Shown: piece by piece, positions 53,911-62,057 of the stretch | Position numbering within the stretch: the first letter of the stretch is position 1 | Layout of the letters: every line of letters starts with the position of its first letter | From: Campylobacter blaseri | GTDB taxonomy: Bacteria; Campylobacterota; Campylobacteria; Campylobacterales; Campylobacteraceae | Length of the DNA stretch: 64,000 nt | Direction: 5' to 3' | Assembly: GCF_013201895.1 (NCBI RefSeq) | Contig: NZ_CP053841.1 | Location: forward strand, 1,178,001-1,242,000 | The notes under the pieces: generated by a model | The model's input: the letters and a program-made list of their open reading frames with translations, nothing else | Told to the model about the DNA's origin: nothing | Database searches by the model: none | Program-made: the position numbers and the translations under genes

Positions 53911-54600
53911 TCAATTTCTTAGGCTAATTTTATACCCAACACCTGATAAATTTTGTATAAAATCATGGTCAGTTTTTAATCTTATCTTTTTTATTAACAT
54001 TCTAAGAGCTTCTGTGCTCATGTCTTTAGTGCCATATACAAAATTTTCAATCATCTCATAGGTAACTACTTTATCTAGATTGCTTACAAGTAATTGAACT
54101 AGCTTATTTTCTGTTTTAGTTAAAATGACCTGTTTATTGTTTTTAAATAGATTTTTTGTTAATAAATCATATTCATATAACTTACGAAATTTAACTGTTT
54201 CATCACATTTATTGCTAGTTGCTAGCAAAATTGTAGTTTGCAACTCCTCTACCCTAAAAGGTTTCCTTAAATAGTTATATGCACCAAGTTCAATACTAGC
54301 TAAAAAATGCTCCGTAGTATCATAAGATGTTATTATTATAGAGTTAATTTTTCCAGCTCTTTTTGTGATCTCTTCAAGCATTTCTAAGCCATTTAATTTT
54401 GGTAAATTTATATCCGTGATAACTATATCAAAATTTTTTTGAAAATATTTATCAAACCCGTCAAGTCCATTACTTGCAACTGATACATCTTTGCAATACA
54501 TTTTTAAAGATTGCTCTATAGCAATTCTTAGATCTTCATCATCTTCAACCAATAAAACAGAAATTTGAGCTAATTTATTTAATATATTTTCATTTATCAT
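53911..54600 (-). CDS. OmpR-type response regulator of the lyase/reductase operon
   Basis: A response regulator, about 229 residues from the preferred ATG (MINENILN...); the frame opens five codons earlier. The receiver domain has SVLLVEDDEDLR (acidic pocket), the phosphorylated Asp in VITDINLPKLNG, Thr/Ser in IIITSYDTTEHF and Lys in NYLRKPF. The C-terminal winged helix (ILTKTENKLVQLLVSN...IQNLSGVGYKI) binds DNA. It overlaps the sensor-kinase stop, so the two are a cognate pair. As last gene of the HAL-flavoprotein-cytochrome operon it most likely activates that operon. Confidence 0.92.
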   Translation of the reverse strand: MINENILNKLAQISVLLVEDDEDLRIAIEQSLKMYCKDVSVASNGLDGFDKYFQKNFDIVITDINLPKLNGLEMLEEITKRAGKINSIIITSYDTTEHFLASIELGAYNYLRKPFRVEELQTTILLATSNKCDETVKFRKLYEYDLLTKNLFKNNKQVILTKTENKLVQLLVSNLDKVVTYEMIENFVYGTKDMSTEALRMLIKKIRLKTDHDFIQNLSGVGYKISLRN

Positions 54601-56527
54601 CTTTAAAACCATCACTTATTTTAAGTAAAAAAACAGTTGGGTTTTTAGGCTTTAAAACCTTTAAATCGCCACCGCATTTTTTATGAGCCATTAGTTTTGA
54701 TATGTATAATCCGAGCCCACTACTCTTTTTCGTACTAAAAAAAGGTGTGAAAATTTGTTCCAAAGTTTCACTTTTTAACCCTATACCATTATCAATAACA
54801 CTTATAAGAAAAAAGCCATTTTCAGCCTTAATTGATATCACTATTTTAGGAAATTGAACTTGTTCTAATGCCTGTTTTGAATTTTGAATTAAGCAAGCTA
54901 TTATCTGAGTAAAGTCATTTAAGTAGTTGTTGCATTTTAACTTTATATTTTTATCAAAAGTGACTTTGATATTTATTTTAGAATTTTGAGAAAAAAGAAT
55001 AAAAATAGTATCTTCTATAGCTTTTTTAACATCAAAAATTTGCTTTTTATCTTCAAATCTATAAAAGTTTTTAAACATATGCATAGTTTTACTCATATAA
55101 TCAATATTTTTTAAAGATCTATTTAAATTATCATAAAAAATTTCATCATTTAACTTCCTCATCTTTTTGAACTGCATTAAATTTCCTAAAAAAACACTAA
55201 GCGCATTTAAAGGCTGTGCCCATTGATGTGATATAGCTGAAATCATCTGCCCAAGTTCTGCCATCTTTGTTTGTGCAAAAAGCATTCTTTCGTGCTCTTT
55301 TTTATACTCTTCAAATCTATACTTTTCACTGATATCATCTAAAAAGAGTATGGCTCCTTCATAGTTAGAATTTGTAAAAATATGTAAAATTTGAATCTCA
55401 AAATAACTCTCTTTGATATCGTAAATGAATCTAAAGCTACTTTTTGAGTTTAAAGAATAGCTAGGATTATGCATAAAATCTAAAATTTTTTTAGCTGGTT
55501 TTAATGGTAAAATTTTTATAAACTCATCATAGCTTTCAAACTCACTGTTTAGTATCTCAAATAGACGTTTATTATAAAAAACTATCTCTTTTTTGGCTGT
55601 TAATATTAAAATTCCTTTTTCGCTATTTTCAACAAACATCTCAAGCATTTTGTTAGTTTTATTTATGATTTCATCTTTACTTTTAGAAATTTTATTATAA
55701 ATCACAACAAGAAGCAAAAAAAGTAAAATGCTAAAAATATATATAATAAAATTTATTATAAATTGTTCATTTATTTTATTATATATATTTTTTTTGGGAG
55801 TTTTTGCAACTAAAATTAATTTAGAATTTTCTATAGGTTTTATCGTTATTATCTCATCAGATGTCTCATATCCTAATTTTTTATATAAATCCAAATCTAG
55901 ATCGAATATCTTAGTTTCATTTTTTTCATCATATAAGATATTATGATTTTCATCAATTAAAAAAATTTTACTTCCGTTTTCCATTGGTAGATTTGAAATT
56001 TGATTTTTAATCTCTTTAAGAGTTAATATGCCGCATAAAACACCATAAATTTCATTTTTATTGTTAACTTTTTGACATATTGATACAACAGATACCTTAA
56101 GACCAACATCAATATATGGTTTTGTTATGTAAATTTCATCTTGATTAATCGTGTTTATGTACCAAGGTCTATTTTTAGGAATATAATTTTTTGGTTTATT
56201 AAAAAATCTGCTAGAAATAGTAACTCCATTTTCGTATCCAACATAAACTGTCGCAAAATTTGCAATTTTAGAGCTTTTTATTAATATATCTTCAATATCT
56301 TTTATATTTTGATTTTGAATTAAAGAGCTTATCCCATTAAGGCTTGATTTTTTGCCATCTATCCATTTTTCAATCTTATTGCTAGATGCTGAGAGTAGAT
56401 TAATCTGCTCATTTACTAAAATTTCTTTAGCAAATGAGCGGTTAAGCATATAATTGCCAATCATAAATGATAGAAAAATGATAGAAAAAATTATAAAAAC
56501 TCTATTTTTATAAAATATCTCTACCAT
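54590..56527 (-). CDS. Sensor histidine kinase with periplasmic dCache domain
   Basis: A 645-residue membrane sensor. A TM helix (about 9-28), a periplasmic dCache domain (30-255), a second TM (about 258-278), a PAS-like region (285-400) and the kinase core follow. The H-box is MISAISHQWAQPLNALSVFL; the ATP lid has DNGIGLKSETLEQIF and KKSSGLGLYISKLM. In the dCache, Tyr115, Arg120, Trp122, Tyr123 and Asp140 match in spacing the amino-acid-binding motif of PctA-like sensors (Y-x4-R-x-W-Y). The Asp that holds the ligand amino group (in GGDLSL of PctA) is Ile167 here. The ligand may thus be a carboxylate without an alpha-amino group. It starts 13 bases after the NapC-type cytochrome gene. Confidence 0.92.
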   Translation of the reverse strand: MVEIFYKNRVFIIFSIIFLSFMIGNYMLNRSFAKEILVNEQINLLSASSNKIEKWIDGKKSSLNGISSLIQNQNIKDIEDILIKSSKIANFATVYVGYENGVTISSRFFNKPKNYIPKNRPWYINTINQDEIYITKPYIDVGLKVSVVSICQKVNNKNEIYGVLCGILTLKEIKNQISNLPMENGSKIFLIDENHNILYDEKNETKIFDLDLDLYKKLGYETSDEIITIKPIENSKLILVAKTPKKNIYNKINEQFIINFIIYIFSILLFLLLVVIYNKISKSKDEIINKTNKMLEMFVENSEKGILILTAKKEIVFYNKRLFEILNSEFESYDEFIKILPLKPAKKILDFMHNPSYSLNSKSSFRFIYDIKESYFEIQILHIFTNSNYEGAILFLDDISEKYRFEEYKKEHERMLFAQTKMAELGQMISAISHQWAQPLNALSVFLGNLMQFKKMRKLNDEIFYDNLNRSLKNIDYMSKTMHMFKNFYRFEDKKQIFDVKKAIEDTIFILFSQNSKINIKVTFDKNIKLKCNNYLNDFTQIIACLIQNSKQALEQVQFPKIVISIKAENGFFLISVIDNGIGLKSETLEQIFTPFFSTKKSSGLGLYISKLMAHKKCGGDLKVLKPKNPTVFLLKISDGFKDDK

Positions 56528-56540
56528 TTAATTCCTTATT

Positions 56541-57098
56541 TTATTCCCAATCTCCAACAGGTGGGTTTTTGATTTCAAAAAGAACTTTTCCTAAATTTTT
56601 ATGGCCAACGGTCTTATGGCAACTTACACAGCTTACGCTATCTTTTTTAAGATTATTTTTTTCAATATAAATTTTATGCATATCTAACATGTTTTGGTTA
56701 GTTGAGTTAAGTTCTAAAATATTTGTATGACACTTAACACATCCGCTATTATACACAAATTTTTCTCTATTTGCCCTATTTTCTTGCCATTTTGCATCTT
56801 TTGCATCATTAAATACCATATGGGATATTTCACTTGCACCATTTATTGCTTTTTGAAATACATACTTCACATAACTATCTTGAGGCAAGTGACAATCAAC
56901 ACATTGTGCACTTACGCCAAACTTATTCGCTCCACCATGAACATCTTTTGCATATGCTTGAACCATTGGCTTCATCCATTCATGACAAACAGAACAAAAC
57001 TCGTTTTTACTTGTCGTATGAACTACTGCATTAGTACCAAAGAAAAATACAAAAGCTATAACCAATACGCAAAATATTTTTAATAACGTTTTTTTCAT
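56541..57098 (-). CDS. NapC/NrfH-type membrane tetrahaem cytochrome c
   Basis: A 185-residue quinol dehydrogenase of the NapC/NirT/NrfH family. One N-terminal helix (LLKIFCVLVIAFVFFFGTNAVV) anchors four CxxCH haem sites: CSVCH, CVDCH, CVKCH and CVSCH. Such proteins take electrons from menaquinol and hand them to a periplasmic partner, here most likely the tetrahaem cytochrome encoded 10 bases upstream and then the flavoprotein. Its place in the operon defines the module as respiratory. Confidence 0.92.
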   Translation of the reverse strand: MKKTLLKIFCVLVIAFVFFFGTNAVVHTTSKNEFCSVCHEWMKPMVQAYAKDVHGGANKFGVSAQCVDCHLPQDSYVKYVFQKAINGASEISHMVFNDAKDAKWQENRANREKFVYNSGCVKCHTNILELNSTNQNMLDMHKIYIEKNNLKKDSVSCVSCHKTVGHKNLGKVLFEIKNPPVGDWE

Positions 57099-57108
57099 AA
57101 TCCTCTCC

Positions 57109-57489
57109 TTATGGCACTAATAAATTTTTCATACTATCTTGCGAATGGCACATAACACAATAATTTTTACTTTTTTTATGTGAACTATGGCAAGTAGCAC
57201 AATCCATATTAGGGTAGTGAGGGCTAGCATGAATATTGTCATCATAACCTAAATAACTTGTTAATTCTGCTAAATTTTCATAGCTTTTATGGCAACTCAA
57301 GCACTCATCAGTACTTAGAGCCTTATACTCTTTTGGATCTTTTTCTTTATGGCAATTTGAACAGGTAAATCCTAGTTTTTCATGATGTGATTTAATAGGA
57401 TAATTCTCTTTTGTAAATATATCAATTGCACCCAAATAAAGAGGAGATATAAAAATACATATGATAAAAATTTTAAATATTTTTAACAT
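57109..57489 (-). CDS. Small periplasmic tetrahaem cytochrome c (flavocytochrome subunit)
   Basis: A 126-residue exported cytochrome (signal peptide MLKIFKIFIICIFISPLYLGA) with four CxxCH sites: CSNCH, CLSCH, CATCH and CVMCH. It resembles the N-terminal tetrahaem domain that is fused to the flavin domain in Shewanella Fcc3/UrdA. Here the two domains are separate genes overlapping by seven bases. It would pass electrons from the NapC-type cytochrome to FAD. Confidence 0.92.
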   Translation of the reverse strand: MLKIFKIFIICIFISPLYLGAIDIFTKENYPIKSHHEKLGFTCSNCHKEKDPKEYKALSTDECLSCHKSYENLAELTSYLGYDDNIHASPHYPNMDCATCHSSHKKSKNYCVMCHSQDSMKNLLVP

Positions 57490-59039
57490 TCTTTATCCTT
57501 TTTAGCCAAATTTGCTGCATTTCTTCCAGCTATCCTTCCAAATACTAAACAATCAGGTATAGCACAACTTCCAAGCCTACTAGCACCATGAGGGCCACCT
57601 ACGGCTTCACCAGCTGCAAAAAGACCTTCAATGACATTATCATCATTATCATATACTCTAGCTTCCGTATCTATCTTAACACCGCCCATTGTATGATGAA
57701 CTTTTGGCAATGCTCTCCAAGCATAAAAAGGTGGTTTTGTTAAATCAGGAACTACACCTTTAAATTCAAAAAAAGGTTTTCCAAATTCTTCGTCTTTTCT
57801 AGCTCTTGCATATCTTGTATAATCATCAACGCTCTTTTTAAGACCATCATATGGAATATGATAAAAATCAGCAAGTTCTTTTAGAGTATCAAAAACTTTA
57901 ATAACATTTTTATGAATTCCTCTATAAACATTGGCTTTTGTTGTTCCTTTTGCACCAACACTATCACAAATTACCACAGGATGGGTTATAGTTCCATCTG
58001 GATTTTTGTGCATTTTTAAAATGGCATCTGAACGAATTTTTCTATCAGCAAGCTCATTTACAAATCTCTTTCCAGTTCTTGCATCAACCATAATTCCATA
58101 AGAAAATGCAGGAATTGCAAAAACAGGAGCTATTCCAAAACCTTTTTCATCAGGACTTCCCCAAGGACCAAGTTGTATCCATTTTAAATCAACTGTTTTT
58201 GCATTATTTTTCATCATAACTTTTAAAGCTTGTGCAGTTGCGCCATAATGGTTTGTACAATCTAGATCAGGTGTAATTGCTGGATCTATCTCTTGTCTAA
58301 ATTTAATATCATAAGAGAAACCGCCAGTTGCCATAACAATTCCACCATTTACCTTATAATACTTAACAACTCCAGTTTTATTTTCACTTTCATCTTTCAT
58401 AGGATCAAAGTTAAAATCATAATTTTCTCTAACCTTTGCACCTATAATCTTGCCATTTTCATCTTTAATAAAGTCATCTAAAATAACCCTTGTTCTTATA
58501 GTGCCACCATTTCTCATAGCAAATTCTTGAAGCGGTATTGTTATCTTGCCACCTGAGTTTATCTCAGGCCAAATGGTTCGCGGAACACTATGTCCGCCAA
58601 ATTGACCTAAAGCATTCCTATAATAAACTCCTTTTTGCAAAGTCCATTCATAAGCACTATTGCCATTTTTTGCAATAACCTCAACTAAATCCATTCTATT
58701 TAGTCCAAGTCCAGCTTTTAATATATCTTTTACATATAATTCATAAGAGTCTTTTATGCCTCTATCTTTTTGAAAACTTGAGTTTACAACAGCAATTGCT
58801 CCACCATTTATAGCTGAATTTCCACCAAGAACAGGCATTTTATCTATCATTAAAGTTTTAGCACCATCTTCTAAGGCTTGACAAATTGCAGCTGATCCTG
58901 CAAAACCTGAACCCACAACTAAAACATCCCACTCTTCATCCCATTTGACATCATTTTCACTAGCAAAGGCATTAGTATTGGTAATGCCTGCTAAGCCAAA
59001 TAGTGTCATTTTTCCTAAAAATTCTCTTCTACTAGCCAC
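57483..59039 (-). CDS. Tat-exported flavoprotein reductase, fumarate/urocanate reductase family
   Basis: The 518-residue FAD-binding catalytic subunit of a split periplasmic flavocytochrome c. The leader MASRREFLGKMTLFGLAGIT has a Tat motif. FAD-binding WDVLVVGSGFAGSAAICQAL and GGNSAINGGAIA, then GQFGGHSVPRT, follow. Of the Fcc3 fumarate site, the proton-donor Arg (Arg333 in FVNELADRK), the His pair (448-449 in KVHHTMGG) and the C-terminal Arg (Arg488 in GASRLG) are kept. The His in fumarate reductase WIQAHPT is replaced (WIQLGPWGSPDEKGFG, 287-302). It should therefore reduce an alpha,beta-unsaturated acid other than fumarate, such as urocanate, cinnamate or an acrylate. It follows the lyase gene by 17 bases, which may supply the substrate. 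Confidence 0.9.
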   Translation of the reverse strand: MASRREFLGKMTLFGLAGITNTNAFASENDVKWDEEWDVLVVGSGFAGSAAICQALEDGAKTLMIDKMPVLGGNSAINGGAIAVVNSSFQKDRGIKDSYELYVKDILKAGLGLNRMDLVEVIAKNGNSAYEWTLQKGVYYRNALGQFGGHSVPRTIWPEINSGGKITIPLQEFAMRNGGTIRTRVILDDFIKDENGKIIGAKVRENYDFNFDPMKDESENKTGVVKYYKVNGGIVMATGGFSYDIKFRQEIDPAITPDLDCTNHYGATAQALKVMMKNNAKTVDLKWIQLGPWGSPDEKGFGIAPVFAIPAFSYGIMVDARTGKRFVNELADRKIRSDAILKMHKNPDGTITHPVVICDSVGAKGTTKANVYRGIHKNVIKVFDTLKELADFYHIPYDGLKKSVDDYTRYARARKDEEFGKPFFEFKGVVPDLTKPPFYAWRALPKVHHTMGGVKIDTEARVYDNDDNVIEGLFAAGEAVGGPHGASRLGSCAIPDCLVFGRIAGRNAANLAKKDKEC

Positions 59040-59056
59040 TTGTTTGCCTTTTTACT

Positions 59057-60679
59057 TTATTTATACTCTCTTAAAAACTTAGCTTGATTTCTAAAATCAT
59101 CTGTTAAAGGTCTATCAATATCCATAAATTTAACTACTTTTCTATATTCATCATATAATTTTTGAGTTTGTGCTGATAATTTTAAATTTGGATTTTTTTG
59201 TTTTCTAAGATCAATTGCTTGAGCTGCATGCATAAGTTCCATTCCTAATATATAATAATAATTATCTATTTGTTTTTGTAGTTTTTGAACCACAGCAGGA
59301 GCATTTGTAGCCATATCTTCTATCTCACCTGCAACTGGTGTATAATTTAAAGATATAGGATTAGCTAAATATTCATTTTCACCAGCCAATGAAACAAAAG
59401 GTTTTTGCATAGCACCAAAAGCATGAACTGTCTTATCTGTGCCTAAAAATCTACTAAGGTTTGTAAAATGGTCGTTTGATAACTTTATAGTTCTATTTGC
59501 ACTTGCTTTGGAGTTATGTGCTAAAACTATTGAAGCTTTTTCAAATTCAACAACCCATAAAATAGGTTCAAAATTTGAAGTTGGAACTACGGCACCATCT
59601 TTTGTATATAGTTTTGTTTCTTGATATTTATCTGTTTCTTTGTTATTTTGCAATGAAATTCCAGGGTTATCATCTGATGAGTTTAGTTGAATTTTCATTA
59701 AGCTATCTAACTCTTCAATTGTACTTGAAAGTGCAGCAAAATAGTATGCGCTATCTCTATAACTAAGTGGGTCTTGAAGAGCTCTTGTATCATCTTTATC
59801 CCATAGATAACTATCTTTTAAAATACTTCTTAATTCTTTCGTTGTCGCTAGATATTTACTAAATGGTCTTAAGCTTGAACTTTCCTTTAAAAAAGGTGCA
59901 ACATTTCCATTAAATCCTTCTAAGCTAAGAGCGTAAACAAGTTTTGTAACATATAAAGCTTGTTTTAAATCCTCAATTGCCAAAGCACCCATTGCAGCTG
60001 AATATGCATTAGAACTTAATATAGACAAGCTATCTTTTCCAAATGGAACTAATTTTTTTAATCCTGCTTTTTTTAAAGCCTCACTAGCTTGCATTTTTTC
60101 ACCCTTATAATACACATAACCCTCACCAAGCATAGCAAGACCAACATGCCCTAGGATTGTGATATCAGCTTCACCCATTGAACCTTTGCTAGGAATAACA
60201 GGAATAATATCATTATTTAAAAAATCTTTATATAGTTTTACAACATCACTTTGAACACCTGCACCACCAAACAAAAGATTATTTAGTCTTGTTGCTAAAA
60301 CTGCACGAGCTGTTTTTATTGGTAAATCATCATATGCACCACCGCAATGAGCATGAATAAGTCCTATATTAAAAGCTGTTGAAGCTTTTATAACCTCTTC
60401 ATCCAAATTTCCTTTTGCATCAACAAAGTTTCTATCTTTGTTTAATCCAACACCAACAGTTAAACCATAGATTTTTTGACCATCTTTTGCGGCATTAATT
60501 AAAACACTATGTGATTTTTCAACTCTTTTTAATGCATTTTGATCTATATCCACCTTTGCACCATTTGATATGGAAACTATATCTTTTGGCAATATATCAT
60601 TACCATTTAGCACTATCGTTTGAGCATTCAAACTTAAAGAGCAAAGCAGTGCAACTGATAAGCTTTTAAAATTAAACAT
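59057..60679 (-). CDS. Secreted HAL/PAL-family lyase homologue without the MIO triad
   Basis: A 540-residue member of the histidine/phenylalanine ammonia-lyase family, exported by Sec (MFNFKSLSVALLCSLSLNA, cut before QT). The fold is clear: IYGLTVGVG (substrate Tyr71), the MIO loop region, LQDPLSYRDSAYYFA (Arg kept), LNSSDDNPG, and VAGEIEDMATNAPAVV (Glu kept). But the loop reads IPSKGSMGEADITILGH (163-179) instead of GSVGASGDLAPLAH. Ala-Ser-Gly is missing and the loop is one residue shorter, and the NGT motif is SSN. The standard MIO cofactor cannot form. It may act on a substrate by another chemistry or bind without catalysis. First gene of the six-gene operon; RBS AAAGGAG. Confidence 0.9.
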   Translation of the reverse strand: MFNFKSLSVALLCSLSLNAQTIVLNGNDILPKDIVSISNGAKVDIDQNALKRVEKSHSVLINAAKDGQKIYGLTVGVGLNKDRNFVDAKGNLDEEVIKASTAFNIGLIHAHCGGAYDDLPIKTARAVLATRLNNLLFGGAGVQSDVVKLYKDFLNNDIIPVIPSKGSMGEADITILGHVGLAMLGEGYVYYKGEKMQASEALKKAGLKKLVPFGKDSLSILSSNAYSAAMGALAIEDLKQALYVTKLVYALSLEGFNGNVAPFLKESSSLRPFSKYLATTKELRSILKDSYLWDKDDTRALQDPLSYRDSAYYFAALSSTIEELDSLMKIQLNSSDDNPGISLQNNKETDKYQETKLYTKDGAVVPTSNFEPILWVVEFEKASIVLAHNSKASANRTIKLSNDHFTNLSRFLGTDKTVHAFGAMQKPFVSLAGENEYLANPISLNYTPVAGEIEDMATNAPAVVQKLQKQIDNYYYILGMELMHAAQAIDLRKQKNPNLKLSAQTQKLYDEYRKVVKFMDIDRPLTDDFRNQAKFLREYK

Positions 60680-60708
60680 CTTAACTCCTTTAAATAAAAA
60701 ATTAACAT

Positions 60709-60714
60709 ATTATA
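60709..60714 (-). promoter_or_regulatory. -10 box of the lyase/reductase operon
   Basis: Minus-strand AATTTATAATATG, 30 bases before the lyase ATG. It shares the 172-base divergent spacer with the MFS promoter at 60795-60800; a response-regulator site is expected here, but I saw no clear repeat. Confidence 0.5.
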
Positions 60715-60794
60715 AATTATTTAAGTTTCCAAAAAATAACTTTTTTCACTAAAAAATAAAATTTATTTTTTAAGATAAACTAACAATTTTTAGG

Positions 60795-60800
60795 TATAAT
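60795..60800 (+). promoter_or_regulatory. -10 box for the divergent MFS gene
   Basis: TTAGGTATAATCAC, 52 bases before the ATG at 60852. No Shine-Dalgarno is evident at that start (AAGCCGCAATAA). Confidence 0.5.
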
Positions 60801-60851
60801 CACAGGCTATATTTCAATATATAAAATAAATCAATATTCAAGCCGCAATAA

Positions 60852-62057
60852 ATGAAAAAATATATAGTTTTACTAAAAAGAAATAGAAATTTAAGACTGC
60901 TATCTACTGTTCAACTTATCTGCTATTTTGGTATGTGGTTTTCACATATTGGTATCGCAACACTTCTAATAAACCTTAATGCAGAAATTTGGATGATAAG
61001 CCTAAGCGCTGCTATGGCGTTTATACCAAGTGTATTTTTAGCAATTCCAGCTGGCGTTATAATAGATAAATTTAAAGCTTATCCGTTGTTAATGATATTT
61101 ATGGTGATAGAGGCCCTATCTATCATACCGCTTCTTTTTATAGATAGTTTAAGTTACTTTTGGATTTTACAAGCTTTGATATTTATAAGAAGTGGTATTG
61201 CAGGAATGCATTTTCAAGTAGAGATGAGTTTACTTCCAAAAATTTTAAACAAGGTTGAATTAAAGTTAGCAAATGAAATTCACTCTATAATCTGGGCAGC
61301 GTCTTACACAAGTGGAATGGCTACAGCTGGAATTTACATACATCATTTTGGGATTAAAAGCTCTTTTATAGCTGATTTTGTACTATATTTAATTGGAATT
61401 TGGCTACTACATAAATTATCATTAAACGAAGATGTTAAAGCCAAAGGAGAAAAGGTACTATCTATGATAAAAGATGGGATAGTATACCTTAAAAATAACC
61501 CATTTTTATTTCAACTAATACTAGTTCATGCTTTTGTTGCTGTCACATCCTATGATGCACTAATTAATATAATGGCAAAAAATCAATATAAACATATTTT
61601 AAGTGTGGCTTTAGTAATAGGCTCAATGAATACAATTAGAGCTTGTGGTCTTATTTTAGGACCTATATTTTTAGGTAAATTTGCAAATAATAGAAACCTT
61701 TTTTGGCTGTTTTTAGGTCAAGCCGGTGGTATACTTTTATGGGCTTTTTTACAATTTAACTTCTATATTGGTTTTATAGGTATGTTTTTTGCTGGACTTT
61801 GCACCTCAGTATTGTGGTCATATAGCTATACATTAGTCCAAATGAATTGTGACAAAAAATACTATGGAAGAGTAATAGCTTATTTAGATATGATATTTTT
61901 AGGAATGGCTGCTATAACATCACTTGCAATAGGCTGGTTATACAATCTAGGTTTATCAACAAAAACTATAACCATCCTAATGGCACTTACATTTGTTTTT
62001 GCAGCATTTTTCTATAAAAGAGTTTATAAAAAATATATCATTTCAAAATATTACTAG
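60852..62057 (+). CDS. MFS transporter (MFS_3/EntS-like)
   Basis: A 401-residue major-facilitator protein with twelve hydrophobic helices. IPSVFLAIPAGVIIDKFKAY (motif A-like loop) and LLSTVQLICYFGMWFSHIGI near the N-terminus resemble the MFS_3 group of exporters (EntS, macrolide efflux). The substrate is unknown. It is divergent from the lyase/reductase operon, so a shared regulator is possible though an exporter of this class need not be related. Its 3' end overlaps the convergent MFS gene by 20 bases. Confidence 0.85.
   Translation: MKKYIVLLKRNRNLRLLSTVQLICYFGMWFSHIGIATLLINLNAEIWMISLSAAMAFIPSVFLAIPAGVIIDKFKAYPLLMIFMVIEALSIIPLLFIDSLSYFWILQALIFIRSGIAGMHFQVEMSLLPKILNKVELKLANEIHSIIWAASYTSGMATAGIYIHHFGIKSSFIADFVLYLIGIWLLHKLSLNEDVKAKGEKVLSMIKDGIVYLKNNPFLFQLILVHAFVAVTSYDALINIMAKNQYKHILSVALVIGSMNTIRACGLILGPIFLGKFANNRNLFWLFLGQAGGILLWAFLQFNFYIGFIGMFFAGLCTSVLWSYSYTLVQMNCDKKYYGRVIAYLDMIFLGMAAITSLAIGWLYNLGLSTKTITILMALTFVFAAFFYKRVYKKYIISKYY

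Noticed and set aside
56727-57083. A 118-codon plus-strand ORF
   Set aside because: Antisense to the NapC-type cytochrome gene, which has four CxxCH motifs and a proper RBS.
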